A DNA stretch of 8,908 nucleotides from Prevotellaceae bacterium (GCA_905371275.1 CAJPLH010000072.1:1-8908), one strand, 5' to 3'. Positions 1 to 6,417 are shown, counted from the stretch's first letter. Numbers and translations: made by a program. Notes: generated by a model not told the origin, from the sequence alone.

Positions 1-70
1 TGAGAATCGCATATTTCTCAACAACTTTTTCTGAGTTCAAAAAGTCGCGTTAAATAGAGGGATACGCATT

Positions 71-214
71 GTGAAAATAACTTTAGTAATTTTGTGGGCT
101 GTGGCCACTTTTTGTTTGTCTTTGGGATTATCCCATAAGACGTGTTTATTCTGCTTGGTAGAGGCTGGAATTTGGGACATAAATTATGATTTGAGGAATA
201 AAATAGGCTCATAA
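71..214 (+). CDS. Possible small membrane or secreted protein (47 aa), unproven
   Basis: This is a short open frame starting with GTG at 71 and ending with TAA at 212-214. The product begins Met-Lys followed by a hydrophobic stretch at about residues 3-20, then a short polar tail. It could be a single membrane helix or an uncleaved signal sequence. It has cysteines at positions 15, 25 and 28, the last two forming CxxC. A GAGGG run at 57-61 lies nine bases before the GTG and resembles a Shine-Dalgarno site, although Bacteroidota rarely use such sites. The frame is closed by a TGA at 32-34, so it is not the tail of a longer gene. I see no consensus promoter and recognise no family. An opposing frame over the same bases is also open, so chance is a real alternative. 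Confidence 0.22.
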   Translation: MKITLVILWAVATFCLSLGLSHKTCLFCLVEAGIWDINYDLRNKIGS

Positions 215-241
215 GAATGCACGGTATCTCAATTTTATCCT

Positions 242-249
242 TATATTTG
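242..249 (+). promoter_or_regulatory. Putative -7 box of the cdd promoter
   Basis: TATATTTG followed by C matches the Bacteroidota -7 element TAnnTTTG. No clear TTTG -33 element lies 17-23 bases upstream, so the site rests on one box. Transcription would start near 255, giving a leader of about 40 bases to the ATG at 296. It would leave only about 14 bases to the alternative TTG start at 269. Confidence 0.45.
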
Positions 250-295
250 CACTACCGACCATAATTCATTGTTACACGTTTCATTTGCATCGCAT

Positions 296-781
296 ATGGC
301 TAAAGCACAATATGTCCTTCCTTACAAGTTTTATCCTAAAGGTGAAGGACTTTCACCTGAAGATTTTGATTTGATTGAACAAGCTAAAGCAGCCACGCAC
401 ACAAGTTATGCTCCTTACTCCAATTTTTGTGTGGGAGCTGCCTTGCTTTTAGAGAATGGGGTAGTAGTTTGTGGAAGCAATCAAGAGAATGCTGCCTATC
501 CTGCTGGTTGTTGCGCTGAGCGAACGGCTATGTTTTATGCTAATGCTCAGTATCCCAATACTGCTCCTGTGACCATTGCAATTGCTGCGCGCCGAGCAAG
601 TGAAGAAGGTTTCTTGACAGTGCCAATTAGTCCTTGTGGTATTTGTCGTCAAGCTTTGATTGAAGCTGAAACGCGATATCGGCAGCCGATTCGTGTGTTG
701 CTATATGGTGAAGACGTGATTTACGAACTAGAGAAGGTGAGTAGTCTGTTGCCTTTTCAATTTGATGCATCTGCTTTATAG
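296..781 (+). CDS. cdd: Cytidine deaminase (161 aa)
   Basis: This zinc hydrolase converts cytidine and deoxycytidine to uridine and deoxyuridine in the cytoplasm (pyrimidine salvage). The zinc-site motifs are complete. Cys73-Ala-Glu75 provides one ligand and the catalytic proton-shuttling glutamate, and Pro113-Cys114-Gly-Ile-Cys117 provides the other two ligands. The substrate-binding Asn62-x-Glu64 and the preceding Ser-Asn-Phe44 segment are also present. Three cysteine ligands and about 160 residues fit the small tetrameric class, with an N-terminal extension of roughly 20 residues relative to the shortest members. I chose the ATG at 296. An in-frame TTG at 269 would add nine residues that do not resemble the family and would sit almost on the predicted transcription start. 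The gene is monocistronic here, followed at once by a terminator, and convergent with the ftsY operon. Confidence 0.93.
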   Translation: MAKAQYVLPYKFYPKGEGLSPEDFDLIEQAKAATHTSYAPYSNFCVGAALLLENGVVVCGSNQENAAYPAGCCAERTAMFYANAQYPNTAPVTIAIAARRASEEGFLTVPISPCGICRQALIEAETRYRQPIRVLLYGEDVIYELEKVSSLLPFQFDASAL

Positions 782-787
782 GGATAT

Positions 788-838
788 AAAATCCAACCCA
801 AACATCAAAACAATGATGATGTTTGGGTTGGATTTTTT
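788..838 (+). terminator. Strong intrinsic terminator after cdd, probably bidirectional
   Basis: A perfect 20-bp inverted repeat pairs 788-807 with 817-836 around a nine-base loop. The core is ATCCAACCCAAACATCA against its complement. On the + strand the stem ends in six T residues (833-838), starting seven bases after the cdd stop. Read on the minus strand, the stem is followed by an A/T-rich TTTTATAT tract, so it probably also ends the ftsY-rimO-HU operon, whose last stop codon is at 894. Confidence 0.88.
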
Positions 839-893
839 ATAGAACGACTTCGTATAAGGGAATCAAGTGCCTAATACTTATAGATATGTGCTT

Positions 894-2537
894 TTATTGC
901 TGGAGGAGTTGTGGCATCTTGATTTGTTGTCCCACCTTAATGACGTCAGGGTCTTTAATGTGGTTGAATAATACGATATAATTGGCGTAATTGGAGTTTC
1001 CGTAGTATCGTTTCGCTAAACGAGGAATGCTTTCTCCCGTTTTTACCACGTGCGATGCATATGTACCCACAATGATAGACTTCCCATGCGGAAGTTGTTG
1101 CCATTGTCGTGATTTTGCTAGCAATTGTTCCTTTTGTTGGGAGGATAAATGCTGCGATTTCACAATAATGGTTTGAGTCGTTGTGGCTTGGGGCGCAGTT
1201 TTTTCTTCCTTTTTAGTCTTTTCTGGGGAAGAAGTTGCGCTCGCATCATTAGGCTGAGCATCAGCCGTTGAGCTCGTGGTGTCCGTTGGTCGTGGAGTTT
1301 TAGCTGTGGTGTCTGAGTTCTTTCCAGGATAAGTAGTTACGCTGTTATCAACTTTGGGATTGTGTTGCGCATTGTTGGCTGGTTGTGTCGGTAGCACAAC
1401 GTGAGATTGCGGACAGTTGGGGCAAAGCCAATGGTAGTAACCTGCAAAATAAGATAAAACAACAAGTAGCAGCACGAAGGCAACAAGAAGCACATTAAAG
1501 CGAGTGCGATGGTGTTGCTCTTTATGATTCAAGTTGTCTGTAGTTACGTGAATTTCCCCTTGGATATTGGTGATATGCGAAGGGTTCTTCTCCGTTTCGG
1601 CCGGAATAGTTGTCAAGGTGACATCTATGCTGGCTGGGTTACTAGAAAAGTCCGAGGTCGTTTCTTGGCCTAACGCCTCTTCTTTAGTATTTGCGTCGAT
1701 GAGGATTTCTTCCTCTTCGTCTTGTCTAGACTCTGTTGATTCAGTGCTTGACCGAAGTAGAGAGTTTTCAGAAGAAGTGGGAGACGACAGATTATCATCT
1801 GCTGTTGACGAAGAGGTAAACTCTATTGCATTAGCGTCTACTTGCGTACTACTATCTACAAGAATGGTATCTGGGGCTTTTGCAGTAGAAAACTCTGTGG
1901 TAGAGACTTTTTCTTCCTCTGATTCATTGTCGTTTTCTTCGCTTGGAAATTCCTGGCTTGAAAGTTCCCTGCTTAGATTTTCTTGAGCAACAACGTCGGC
2001 AGTTGAGCTTTCTTCGCTTTGAAGTCCTTTTGCAACTTCTGTAGAATCGTCTGTATGCAGACTACCGTTGTGCACTTCACAACTGGAAGCTTCAGCAACG
2101 AGTACTTGTTCGCTGTCGTTGGTAACCTCTTCTGGAGTCAGTGTTTCTTCCGAGTCATCAGAGAAATCATCTTCTATCACGGGCACCGAATCTAATTCCT
2201 CCTCGGGAGTGTCATCAAAGAGTGTTGTTGTGCTGAGGAGTGCAAACGGACTATTCACTAAATCCCTCAATGTATTGTCGGGTGTGAAAGTTATTTTGCT
2301 GTGTTTTCCGATTTGAAAACGCTCGCCAGTGTGGACGTTTACACTTTCTCTCTCATTGACAACAACAAGTTTAGTGGTGCCAAATCCACTCACTTTGACA
2401 AGGCTGTCTTTGAGGATACCTTCTTCAGTAAGTTCAAAGAAGGTGCGCACAAACTCTAAGGCTTCTTGAGACGAAATACCTTGTTCTATAGCCAATTGTT
2501 CTGCTAGATCTTGGAGTTGAAATTTCTTTTCCGTCAT
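894..2537 (-). CDS. HU-like DNA-binding domain fused through a membrane helix to a LysM domain (547 aa)
   Basis: Residues 1-98 form an HU/IHF-like fold. The GFG turn is at 51-53, the beta-arm holds Asn67-Val-His-Thr-Gly71, and the last helix reads TPDNTLRDLVN. Val68 occupies the place of the DNA-intercalating proline of canonical HU. Residues 101-340 are a Ser/Thr/Glu/Asp-rich, presumably disordered, strongly acidic linker. Residues 347-368 are a single hydrophobic helix preceded by HHRTR, which predicts cytoplasmic N and periplasmic C termini. A CPNC motif (372-375) and a Pro/Thr/Asn-rich stalk follow. Residues 495-543 form a LysM domain of the kind that binds glycan in peptidoglycan. The gene starts three bases after the HU stop, suggesting translational coupling, and is last in the operon. 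Long HU-family proteins with a C-terminal LysM occur in Bacteroidota as I recall. The role is unknown to me; tethering DNA to the wall is inference. Confidence 0.85.
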   Translation of the reverse strand: MTEKKFQLQDLAEQLAIEQGISSQEALEFVRTFFELTEEGILKDSLVKVSGFGTTKLVVVNERESVNVHTGERFQIGKHSKITFTPDNTLRDLVNSPFALLSTTTLFDDTPEEELDSVPVIEDDFSDDSEETLTPEEVTNDSEQVLVAEASSCEVHNGSLHTDDSTEVAKGLQSEESSTADVVAQENLSRELSSQEFPSEENDNESEEEKVSTTEFSTAKAPDTILVDSSTQVDANAIEFTSSSTADDNLSSPTSSENSLLRSSTESTESRQDEEEEILIDANTKEEALGQETTSDFSSNPASIDVTLTTIPAETEKNPSHITNIQGEIHVTTDNLNHKEQHHRTRFNVLLVAFVLLLVVLSYFAGYYHWLCPNCPQSHVVLPTQPANNAQHNPKVDNSVTTYPGKNSDTTAKTPRPTDTTSSTADAQPNDASATSSPEKTKKEEKTAPQATTTQTIIVKSQHLSSQQKEQLLAKSRQWQQLPHGKSIIVGTYASHVVKTGESIPRLAKRYYGNSNYANYIVLFNHIKDPDVIKVGQQIKMPQLLQQ

Positions 2538-2540
2538 AAG

Positions 2541-2816
2541 CTAAGCGTTGATTTTGTCCTTGAGCGTCGGACTTGGCTTGAAGGCAACTACTAATTTGGG
2601 AGGAACAAGCTGACGTTGCTTCGTTATGGGATGTATGATGATACGCTCTTTCTTCTTTTTCACCTCATAAGTTCCAAAACCTTGCACATTCAGCGTTGCA
2701 CCTTCGTCTAGCATACCGGCCATAGTGTTTACTAAGGCTTCAATTTGCTGTTTCACCGCTTGCGGATTCTTTTGTAGACGGGTTGCCAATGCGTTGACAA
2801 ACTCTTTGTTGTTCAT
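2541..2816 (-). CDS. HU/IHF-family nucleoid DNA-binding protein (91 aa)
   Basis: This is a single-domain, full-length HU-type protein that would bind and bend DNA as a dimer in the nucleoid. The N-terminal helical part (about 1-45) leads into the GFGTYEV turn at 46-52, followed by a basic KKKKER stretch. The beta-arm keeps Pro63 (in H-P-I-T-K), the residue that intercalates into DNA in HU and IHF. The C-terminal signature FKPSPTLKDKIN is at 79-90. The arm is less canonical than in E. coli HU, with K-Q-R in place of the Gly of the usual NPxTG. It lies 34 bases downstream of rimO and three bases upstream of the HU-LysM gene. The two may form a heterodimer, or this protein may be the soluble partner of the membrane-bound one (inference). 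HU and IHF subunits cannot be told apart from this sequence alone. Confidence 0.9.
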   Translation of the reverse strand: MNNKEFVNALATRLQKNPQAVKQQIEALVNTMAGMLDEGATLNVQGFGTYEVKKKKERIIIHPITKQRQLVPPKLVVAFKPSPTLKDKINA

Positions 2817-2850
2817 TGTTGGATAACTTATTGTTGTGAAAGAAATATAG

Positions 2851-4161
2851 TTACACTATTTCTGCGTATAAATCGAACTCTTCAGCAGAAGTGATGCGCG
2901 CTTCGTAAAACTCTCCCAAATTGAGTTGATAGTCAGCATTTGAAACGAGTACTTCACAGTCTACTTCGGGCGAGTCGAATTCTGTGCGACCAACATAGTA
3001 GCCGTCTTCTTCGCGGTCTATGATGATACGGAAGACCCTGCCCACTTTTTCGGCAGAAAGTTCTGCTGCTATTTGTTCTTGTAGTTGCATCAAGCGGTCT
3101 AAGCGTTCTTGTTTCACTTCCGCTGGTACATCATCTTCGTAATGCTCGCCAGCGTAAGTGTTTTCTTCTTCACTGTAGGCAAAAGCTCCCATGCGGTCAA
3201 TGCGTGCTGTACGCACAAAGTCCATGAGTTCTTCAAAATCTTCCTCAGTTTCTCCTGGAAAACCGACCATCAAGGTGGTGCGGAGGGTTATGCCAGGAAC
3301 TTCTTCGCGAAATTTTGCAATAAGAGCCAGCGTTTCTTGCTTTGAAATGTGGCGACGCATGCGAGTCAGCATATTGTCTGAAATGTGCTGTAGGGCAATG
3401 TCGAGATAGCTGCAAACGTTTTTGTTTTCACGAATCACGCGAAGCAAATCCATAGGAAACTTTGTGGGATATGCGTAGTGTAGACGAATCCATTCCACCC
3501 CTGGAATTTGCGCCATGCACTCAATCAGTTCGGGAAGGCATTGACGTCCGTAGCGGTCAATGCCGTAGAAGGTGAGTTCTTGCGCTATGATTTGAAATTC
3601 GTGTACGCCAATTTTCACCAGTTCTTCAACTTCATTGAGAATATCCTCCATCGAACGGCTTTGGTGCTTGCCCGTAATCAAGGGGATAGCGCAATAGGCA
3701 CAAGTGCGATTGCAACCTTCTGAAATTTTGAGATAGGCATAATGTCGAGGTGTGGTGAGCACACGAGCACTGAGCGCGTTGCAAGCTACTGCAGCAAGAC
3801 TGTCGGTCGTCGTGAGATCCTTAATCATGTCCTTCCAGTCAAACTTGCCATAGAATTTGTCTACTTCTGGAATTTCTGCTTTAAGTTCTTCACGATAACG
3901 TTCCGACAAACATCCCATCACGTACACCTCTTTCAGTTGTCCAGCCGTTTTGTGTTCCACCAAATCCAATATTTGATTGATGCTTTCTTCTTTGGCGTCA
4001 CCAATGAAACCACAAGTGTTGATTACAGCTATGTCGCCGTGCAGTTGTTCTGGATTATGATGAAAGTCGCAGCCAATAGCTGCAAATTGGCGAAGGAGGT
4101 TCTCTGAGTCTACAAGATTCTTTGAACATCCCATCGTGATTACGTCAATGGTATGTTTCAT
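2851..4161 (-). CDS. rimO: Ribosomal protein S12 methylthiotransferase RimO (436 aa)
   Basis: This radical-SAM enzyme adds a methylthio group to the conserved aspartate of ribosomal protein uS12. The N-terminal MTTase domain carries three cluster cysteines, Cys12 (MGCSKN), Cys50 (NTCGF) and Cys84 (MGCLSERY). The radical-SAM domain has Cys150, Cys154 and Cys157 in GCNRTCAYCAIP, ligating the second [4Fe-4S] cluster. A TRAM domain fills about 370-436. The MGCSKNLVDSE start and the SEGCNRTCAYCAIP form fit RimO better than the tRNA enzyme MiaB. Length is normal for the family. The ATG at 4161 begins directly at the conserved MKHTIDVITMGCSKN strand. It lies 60 bases after the ftsY stop with no promoter-like sequence between them, so it is probably co-transcribed with ftsY. 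Confidence 0.95.
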   Translation of the reverse strand: MKHTIDVITMGCSKNLVDSENLLRQFAAIGCDFHHNPEQLHGDIAVINTCGFIGDAKEESINQILDLVEHKTAGQLKEVYVMGCLSERYREELKAEIPEVDKFYGKFDWKDMIKDLTTTDSLAAVACNALSARVLTTPRHYAYLKISEGCNRTCAYCAIPLITGKHQSRSMEDILNEVEELVKIGVHEFQIIAQELTFYGIDRYGRQCLPELIECMAQIPGVEWIRLHYAYPTKFPMDLLRVIRENKNVCSYLDIALQHISDNMLTRMRRHISKQETLALIAKFREEVPGITLRTTLMVGFPGETEEDFEELMDFVRTARIDRMGAFAYSEEENTYAGEHYEDDVPAEVKQERLDRLMQLQEQIAAELSAEKVGRVFRIIIDREEDGYYVGRTEFDSPEVDCEVLVSNADYQLNLGEFYEARITSAEEFDLYAEIV

Positions 4162-4221
4162 TATGTCTATCTATGTCGTTGTGTTGTGGAAGGACAAGGG
4201 AGTTTTATCCCTCATCGCGGG

Positions 4222-5193
4222 CTATTGCTCTGTGGAGAAAAGCGAATTTACAAATTCGCGCGCGTTGAAGGGTTGCAAATCTGTCATCTTCTCACCAAGT
4301 CCAATATATTTCACGGGAACTTTCATTTGGTGGGAGATGCCAATCACTACACCACCTTTTGCAGTGCCATCGAGTTTGGTGATAGCCAATGAGGTGACCT
4401 CCGTTGCTTTTACAAACTGCTTAGCTTGTTCAAAGGCATTTTGGCCAGTGCTTCCGTCGAGTACCAAAAGCACCTCCTGAGGAGCATTGACATCGAGTTT
4501 TTGCATCACCTTTTTTATCTTGGTAAGCTCGTTCATCAAACCAACCTTGTTGTGAAGACGGCCTGCGGTGTCAATGATAACAACATTTGCACCGATGGAT
4601 TTGGCATGCGCTAAGGTGTCGTAGGCTACGGATGCGGGATCTGCACCCATTTTTTGTTTCACAACGGGCACTCCTGTTCGTTCGCCCCAAATGCATAATT
4701 GTTCCACAGCGGCGGCACGGAAGGTATCGGCAGCACCGAGCACTACATTCTTACCTTCTTCCTTAAATTGGTAAGCAAGTTTGGCGATAGTGGTTGTTTT
4801 TCCCACGCCATTCACACCTACCACTAGGATAACGAAGGGATTGTCAGAGTTGGGCACTTCAAATCCTAGATTTTCTTCGTTGATTTGGTTGCCGTCGGTG
4901 ACAAGTAGTTGCGTTATTTCCTCCTTGAGGATTGCATTAAGCTCATTGGTACTAACATATTTGTCGCGTGCCACGCGCTCTTCGATGCGGTGAATAATAT
5001 CAAGCGTAGTGTCCACGCCAACGTCGCTGGTGATGAGAATGTCTTCTAGATTGTCGAGAACGTCATCATCAACCTTTGATTTGCCAGCTACTGCGTGGGC
5101 TATTTTGGAAAATACGCTTGTCTTTGTTTGCTGAAGACCATTGTCTAAGGTCTCCTTTTTTTCTTTTTTCGAGAAGAAACTGAAAAATCCCAT
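4222..5193 (-). CDS. ftsY: Signal recognition particle receptor FtsY (323 aa)
   Basis: This membrane-associated SRP GTPase pairs with Ffh to deliver ribosomes translating membrane proteins to the translocon. A helical N domain (about 25-100) precedes the G domain. Visible motifs are the P-loop GVNGVGKT (126-133), DTFRAAA (156-162), DTAGR (208-212), TKLD (272-275) and the closing GLGEKMTDLQPFN (298-310). The acidic A domain of E. coli FtsY is absent; only a short amphipathic, lysine-rich leader (MGFFSFFSKKEKK) precedes the N domain, which probably serves for lipid contact. I chose the ATG at 5193. An upstream TTG at 5223 would add ten residues, but that extension contains the predicted -7 promoter element. 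This is the first gene of ftsY-rimO-HU-HU/LysM, separated from rpmB-rpmG-DUF4295 by a terminator. Confidence 0.96.
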   Translation of the reverse strand: MGFFSFFSKKEKKETLDNGLQQTKTSVFSKIAHAVAGKSKVDDDVLDNLEDILITSDVGVDTTLDIIHRIEERVARDKYVSTNELNAILKEEITQLLVTDGNQINEENLGFEVPNSDNPFVILVVGVNGVGKTTTIAKLAYQFKEEGKNVVLGAADTFRAAAVEQLCIWGERTGVPVVKQKMGADPASVAYDTLAHAKSIGANVVIIDTAGRLHNKVGLMNELTKIKKVMQKLDVNAPQEVLLVLDGSTGQNAFEQAKQFVKATEVTSLAITKLDGTAKGGVVIGISHQMKVPVKYIGLGEKMTDLQPFNAREFVNSLFSTEQ

Positions 5194-5209
5194 AAGTATA
5201 GAGTTTGTG

Positions 5210-5217
5210 CAAAAATA
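5210..5217 (-). promoter_or_regulatory. Putative -7 box of the ftsY operon promoter
   Basis: On the minus strand TATTTTTG followed by C fits TAnnTTTG. The -33 region has only a T-rich TCTTTT stretch, not an exact TTTG. Transcription would start about ten bases before the ftsY ATG, giving a very short leader. The site lies downstream of the terminator of the previous operon, where a fresh promoter is expected. Confidence 0.5.
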
Positions 5218-5340
5218 CGACAAATTCTTGGAATAAAAGACCTTATCTACTTGAAAGTTGAAGGGCTCTTCTTATTTCTTGTGGTGAGGAAATGAGAGTG
5301 TCGCGCTCATTTGCCGTAGAATGAAAAGAGGTACCTATGA

Positions 5341-5373
5341 AATAAAAGAAGCTCTCGCAAAAATGCGAGAGCT
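5341..5373 (-). terminator. Intrinsic terminator of the rpmB-rpmG-DUF4295 operon
   Basis: A perfect 10-bp stem AGCTCTCGCA/TGCGAGAGCT pairs 5350-5359 with 5364-5373 around a four-base loop. On the minus strand it is followed by TCTTTTATT. It begins 48 bases after the DUF4295 stop and ahead of the ftsY promoter, so it separates the two minus-strand transcription units. Confidence 0.85.
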
Positions 5374-5421
5374 ATGCTAGGTACTGCTTGTTAGAAACGA
5401 GCAGGAGGATTATCCGTTAGT

Positions 5422-5580
5422 TTAGTTCTTGAAGAATGCATCAACATCCTCATTGCGAACCATTTGTTCATTAAAGATGTAAGCACCAGTCTTAGGGCTC
5501 TTTTCCATCTTGATGACTTTAGTGTACGAACGTCCATCTGTTTTACCAGCTTGGAACGAAGCGACGGTCTTTTTTGCCAT
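5422..5580 (-). CDS. DUF4295 small basic protein (52 aa), probably ribosome-associated
   Basis: The frame begins with ATG at 5580 and ends with TAA at 5422-5424. The product starts MAKKTVASFQAG and contains a KMEKSPKTGAYIF segment at about 25-36, ending DVDAFFKN. This matches my memory of the DUF4295 family of about 50 residues, restricted to Bacteroidota and usually found beside rpmB and rpmG. The lysine-rich N-terminal half and the shared operon with L28 and L33 suggest a ribosomal location. I recall a Bacteroidetes-specific ribosomal protein called bL38 from a Flavobacterium ribosome structure, and this gene is a plausible match, but I cannot confirm it here. The gene starts 35 bases after the rpmG stop and is followed by the operon terminator. 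Confidence 0.85.
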   Translation of the reverse strand: MAKKTVASFQAGKTDGRSYTKVIKMEKSPKTGAYIFNEQMVRNEDVDAFFKN

Positions 5581-5615
5581 AGTTAATTATGTGCGAGAAA
5601 GGGTGATTACTTGGA

Positions 5616-5804
5616 TTATTTGATTTCCTTGTGAACCGTCATACGCTTGAGGATGGGATTGTATTTTTTCAATTCCAAACGGTCGGGGGTATTCTTACGA
5701 TTCTTGGTAGTGATGTAGCGGCTTGTTCCGGGCAGACCGCTTTCCTTATGTTCGGTGCATTCGAGGATTACCTGAACGCGATTACCTTTAGCTTTCTTTG
5801 CCAT
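5616..5804 (-). CDS. rpmG: 50S ribosomal protein L33 (62 aa)
   Basis: This is a small large-subunit protein (bL33). The diagnostic block YITTKNRKNTPDRLELKKYNP lies in the middle of the protein, followed by a basic tail ending TVHKEIK. Zinc-binding L33 carries two CxxC pairs. Here only Cys16 remains (ECTEH), and the second pair is replaced by NPIL, so this is a zinc-independent form. A short insertion (ESGLPGTS) precedes the core, making it a few residues longer than E. coli L33. It is the middle gene of rpmB-rpmG-DUF4295, starting 14 bases after the rpmB stop. Confidence 0.95.
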   Translation of the reverse strand: MAKKAKGNRVQVILECTEHKESGLPGTSRYITTKNRKNTPDRLELKKYNPILKRMTVHKEIK

Positions 5805-5818
5805 GAGTTATATATGGA

Positions 5819-6079
5819 TTAGCCGATTACTTTAATATCTTTCCAGTTGAGGTAGCCCTTTTGAGCTGCGCTCTCGAGTGCTTGGTCGAGACCAACCTTA
5901 TTGATGAAGCGGAGACCAGCTGCAGAAATCTTGAGCTGGATCCAGCAATCTTGCTCTACATAGTAGAACTTCTTGGTGAACAAGTTTGCGTCGAATGTAC
6001 GCTTGGTGCGACGCTTCGAGTGAGAAACGTTGTTGCCCACCATGGCTTTCTTACCGGTAATTTGACAAATCTTAGACAT
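5819..6079 (-). CDS. rpmB: 50S ribosomal protein L28 (86 aa)
   Basis: This is a large-subunit protein (bL28) near the E site. The N terminus MSKICQITGKKAMVGNNVSHS followed by KRRTKRTFDANL is the family signature. The second half (WIQLKISAAGLRFINKVGLD) aligns with the usual VTLRVSAKGMRVIDKKGID. There is a single cysteine near the start (Cys5) and no CxxC pairs, so it is the zinc-free type, like its neighbour L33. It is first in its operon. A consensus promoter lies about 50-80 bases upstream, and the leader before the ATG is A-rich with no Shine-Dalgarno site, as expected in this phylum. Confidence 0.96.
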   Translation of the reverse strand: MSKICQITGKKAMVGNNVSHSKRRTKRTFDANLFTKKFYYVEQDCWIQLKISAAGLRFINKVGLDQALESAAQKGYLNWKDIKVIG

Positions 6080-6130
6080 TGCTATCTGTAATTTTCTGTT
6101 GCTTTAGTTGTAGTTATTCCCAATCGAGTG

Positions 6131-6162
6131 CAAAGTTACAACATTCTTCTCACACCTCCAAA
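6131..6162 (-). promoter_or_regulatory. Promoter of the rpmB-rpmG-DUF4295 operon
   Basis: Read on the minus strand, TTTG at 6162-6159 is followed after 20 bases by TAACTTTG at 6138-6131, then C. Both boxes and the spacing match the Bacteroidota consensus exactly. Transcription would start near 6124, leaving a leader of about 45 bases before rpmB. Confidence 0.82.
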
Positions 6163-6385
6163 TCTTTATACTGGTTTTTGTGTGCAATCTAACACTTTCT
6201 TGTTTGTTATGACGATTTTGTTGCTTGGTTGTGCAAGACCTATCACTTTATAGTTTATTCCTCGCAATTGTTAGAACTTAGGATGAATGGAGAGGTAATG
6301 CTTCTCGAAAAGTATTTAAGTTGCAAAGAGGCAAGTTTTTCTAATTGTGTCTGATATACGTGATGGAGATAAAACGCAATATTAT
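6163..6385. other. A/T-rich intergenic stretch between divergent promoters
   Basis: No convincing gene, RNA or repeat is visible here. There is a 23-codon frame starting with ATG at 6283, and an overlapping frame without ATG that runs to about 6460 through the next gene's promoter. Neither has a recognisable product. The stretch simply separates the rpmB promoter (-) from the outer-membrane protein promoter (+). Confidence 0.6.
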
Positions 6386-6417
6386 CTTGTTACTTTGGAA
6401 AATTATACGTACATTTG
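6386..6417 (+). promoter_or_regulatory. Putative promoter of the outer-membrane barrel gene
   Basis: TACATTTG followed by C at 6410-6417 fits the -7 element. CTTG at 6386-6389, a one-base variant of TTTG, lies 20 bases upstream, the expected spacing. Transcription would start near 6424, giving a leader of about 100 bases that ends in a T-rich tract just before the ATG at 6526. Confidence 0.6.

Noticed and set aside
1..45. Two small inverted repeats, TGAGAA/TTCTCA (1-6 with 15-20) and ACTTTTT/AAAAAGT (24-30 with 39-45)
   Set aside because: Stems of six and seven A/T-rich pairs are expected by chance in such sequence. They might be the terminator of a gene to the left, but that gene is not visible.
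18..212. A 64-codon minus-strand open frame at the left edge
   Set aside because: No recognisable motif, no promoter, and A/T-rich composition. It overlaps the slightly better + strand candidate at 71-214.
1567..2316. Two + strand open frames opposite the HU-LysM linker (1567-1986 and 2068-2316)
   Set aside because: Both are Ser/Val-rich mirror images of the acidic Ser/Thr/Glu linker codons on the other strand, with no promoter or family resemblance.
5290..5312. Inverted repeat AAATGAG/CTCATTT upstream of the ftsY promoter
   Set aside because: Seven pairs with a nine-base loop and no T-tract. It is too weak to call an operator or terminator, and lies between two better-supported signals.
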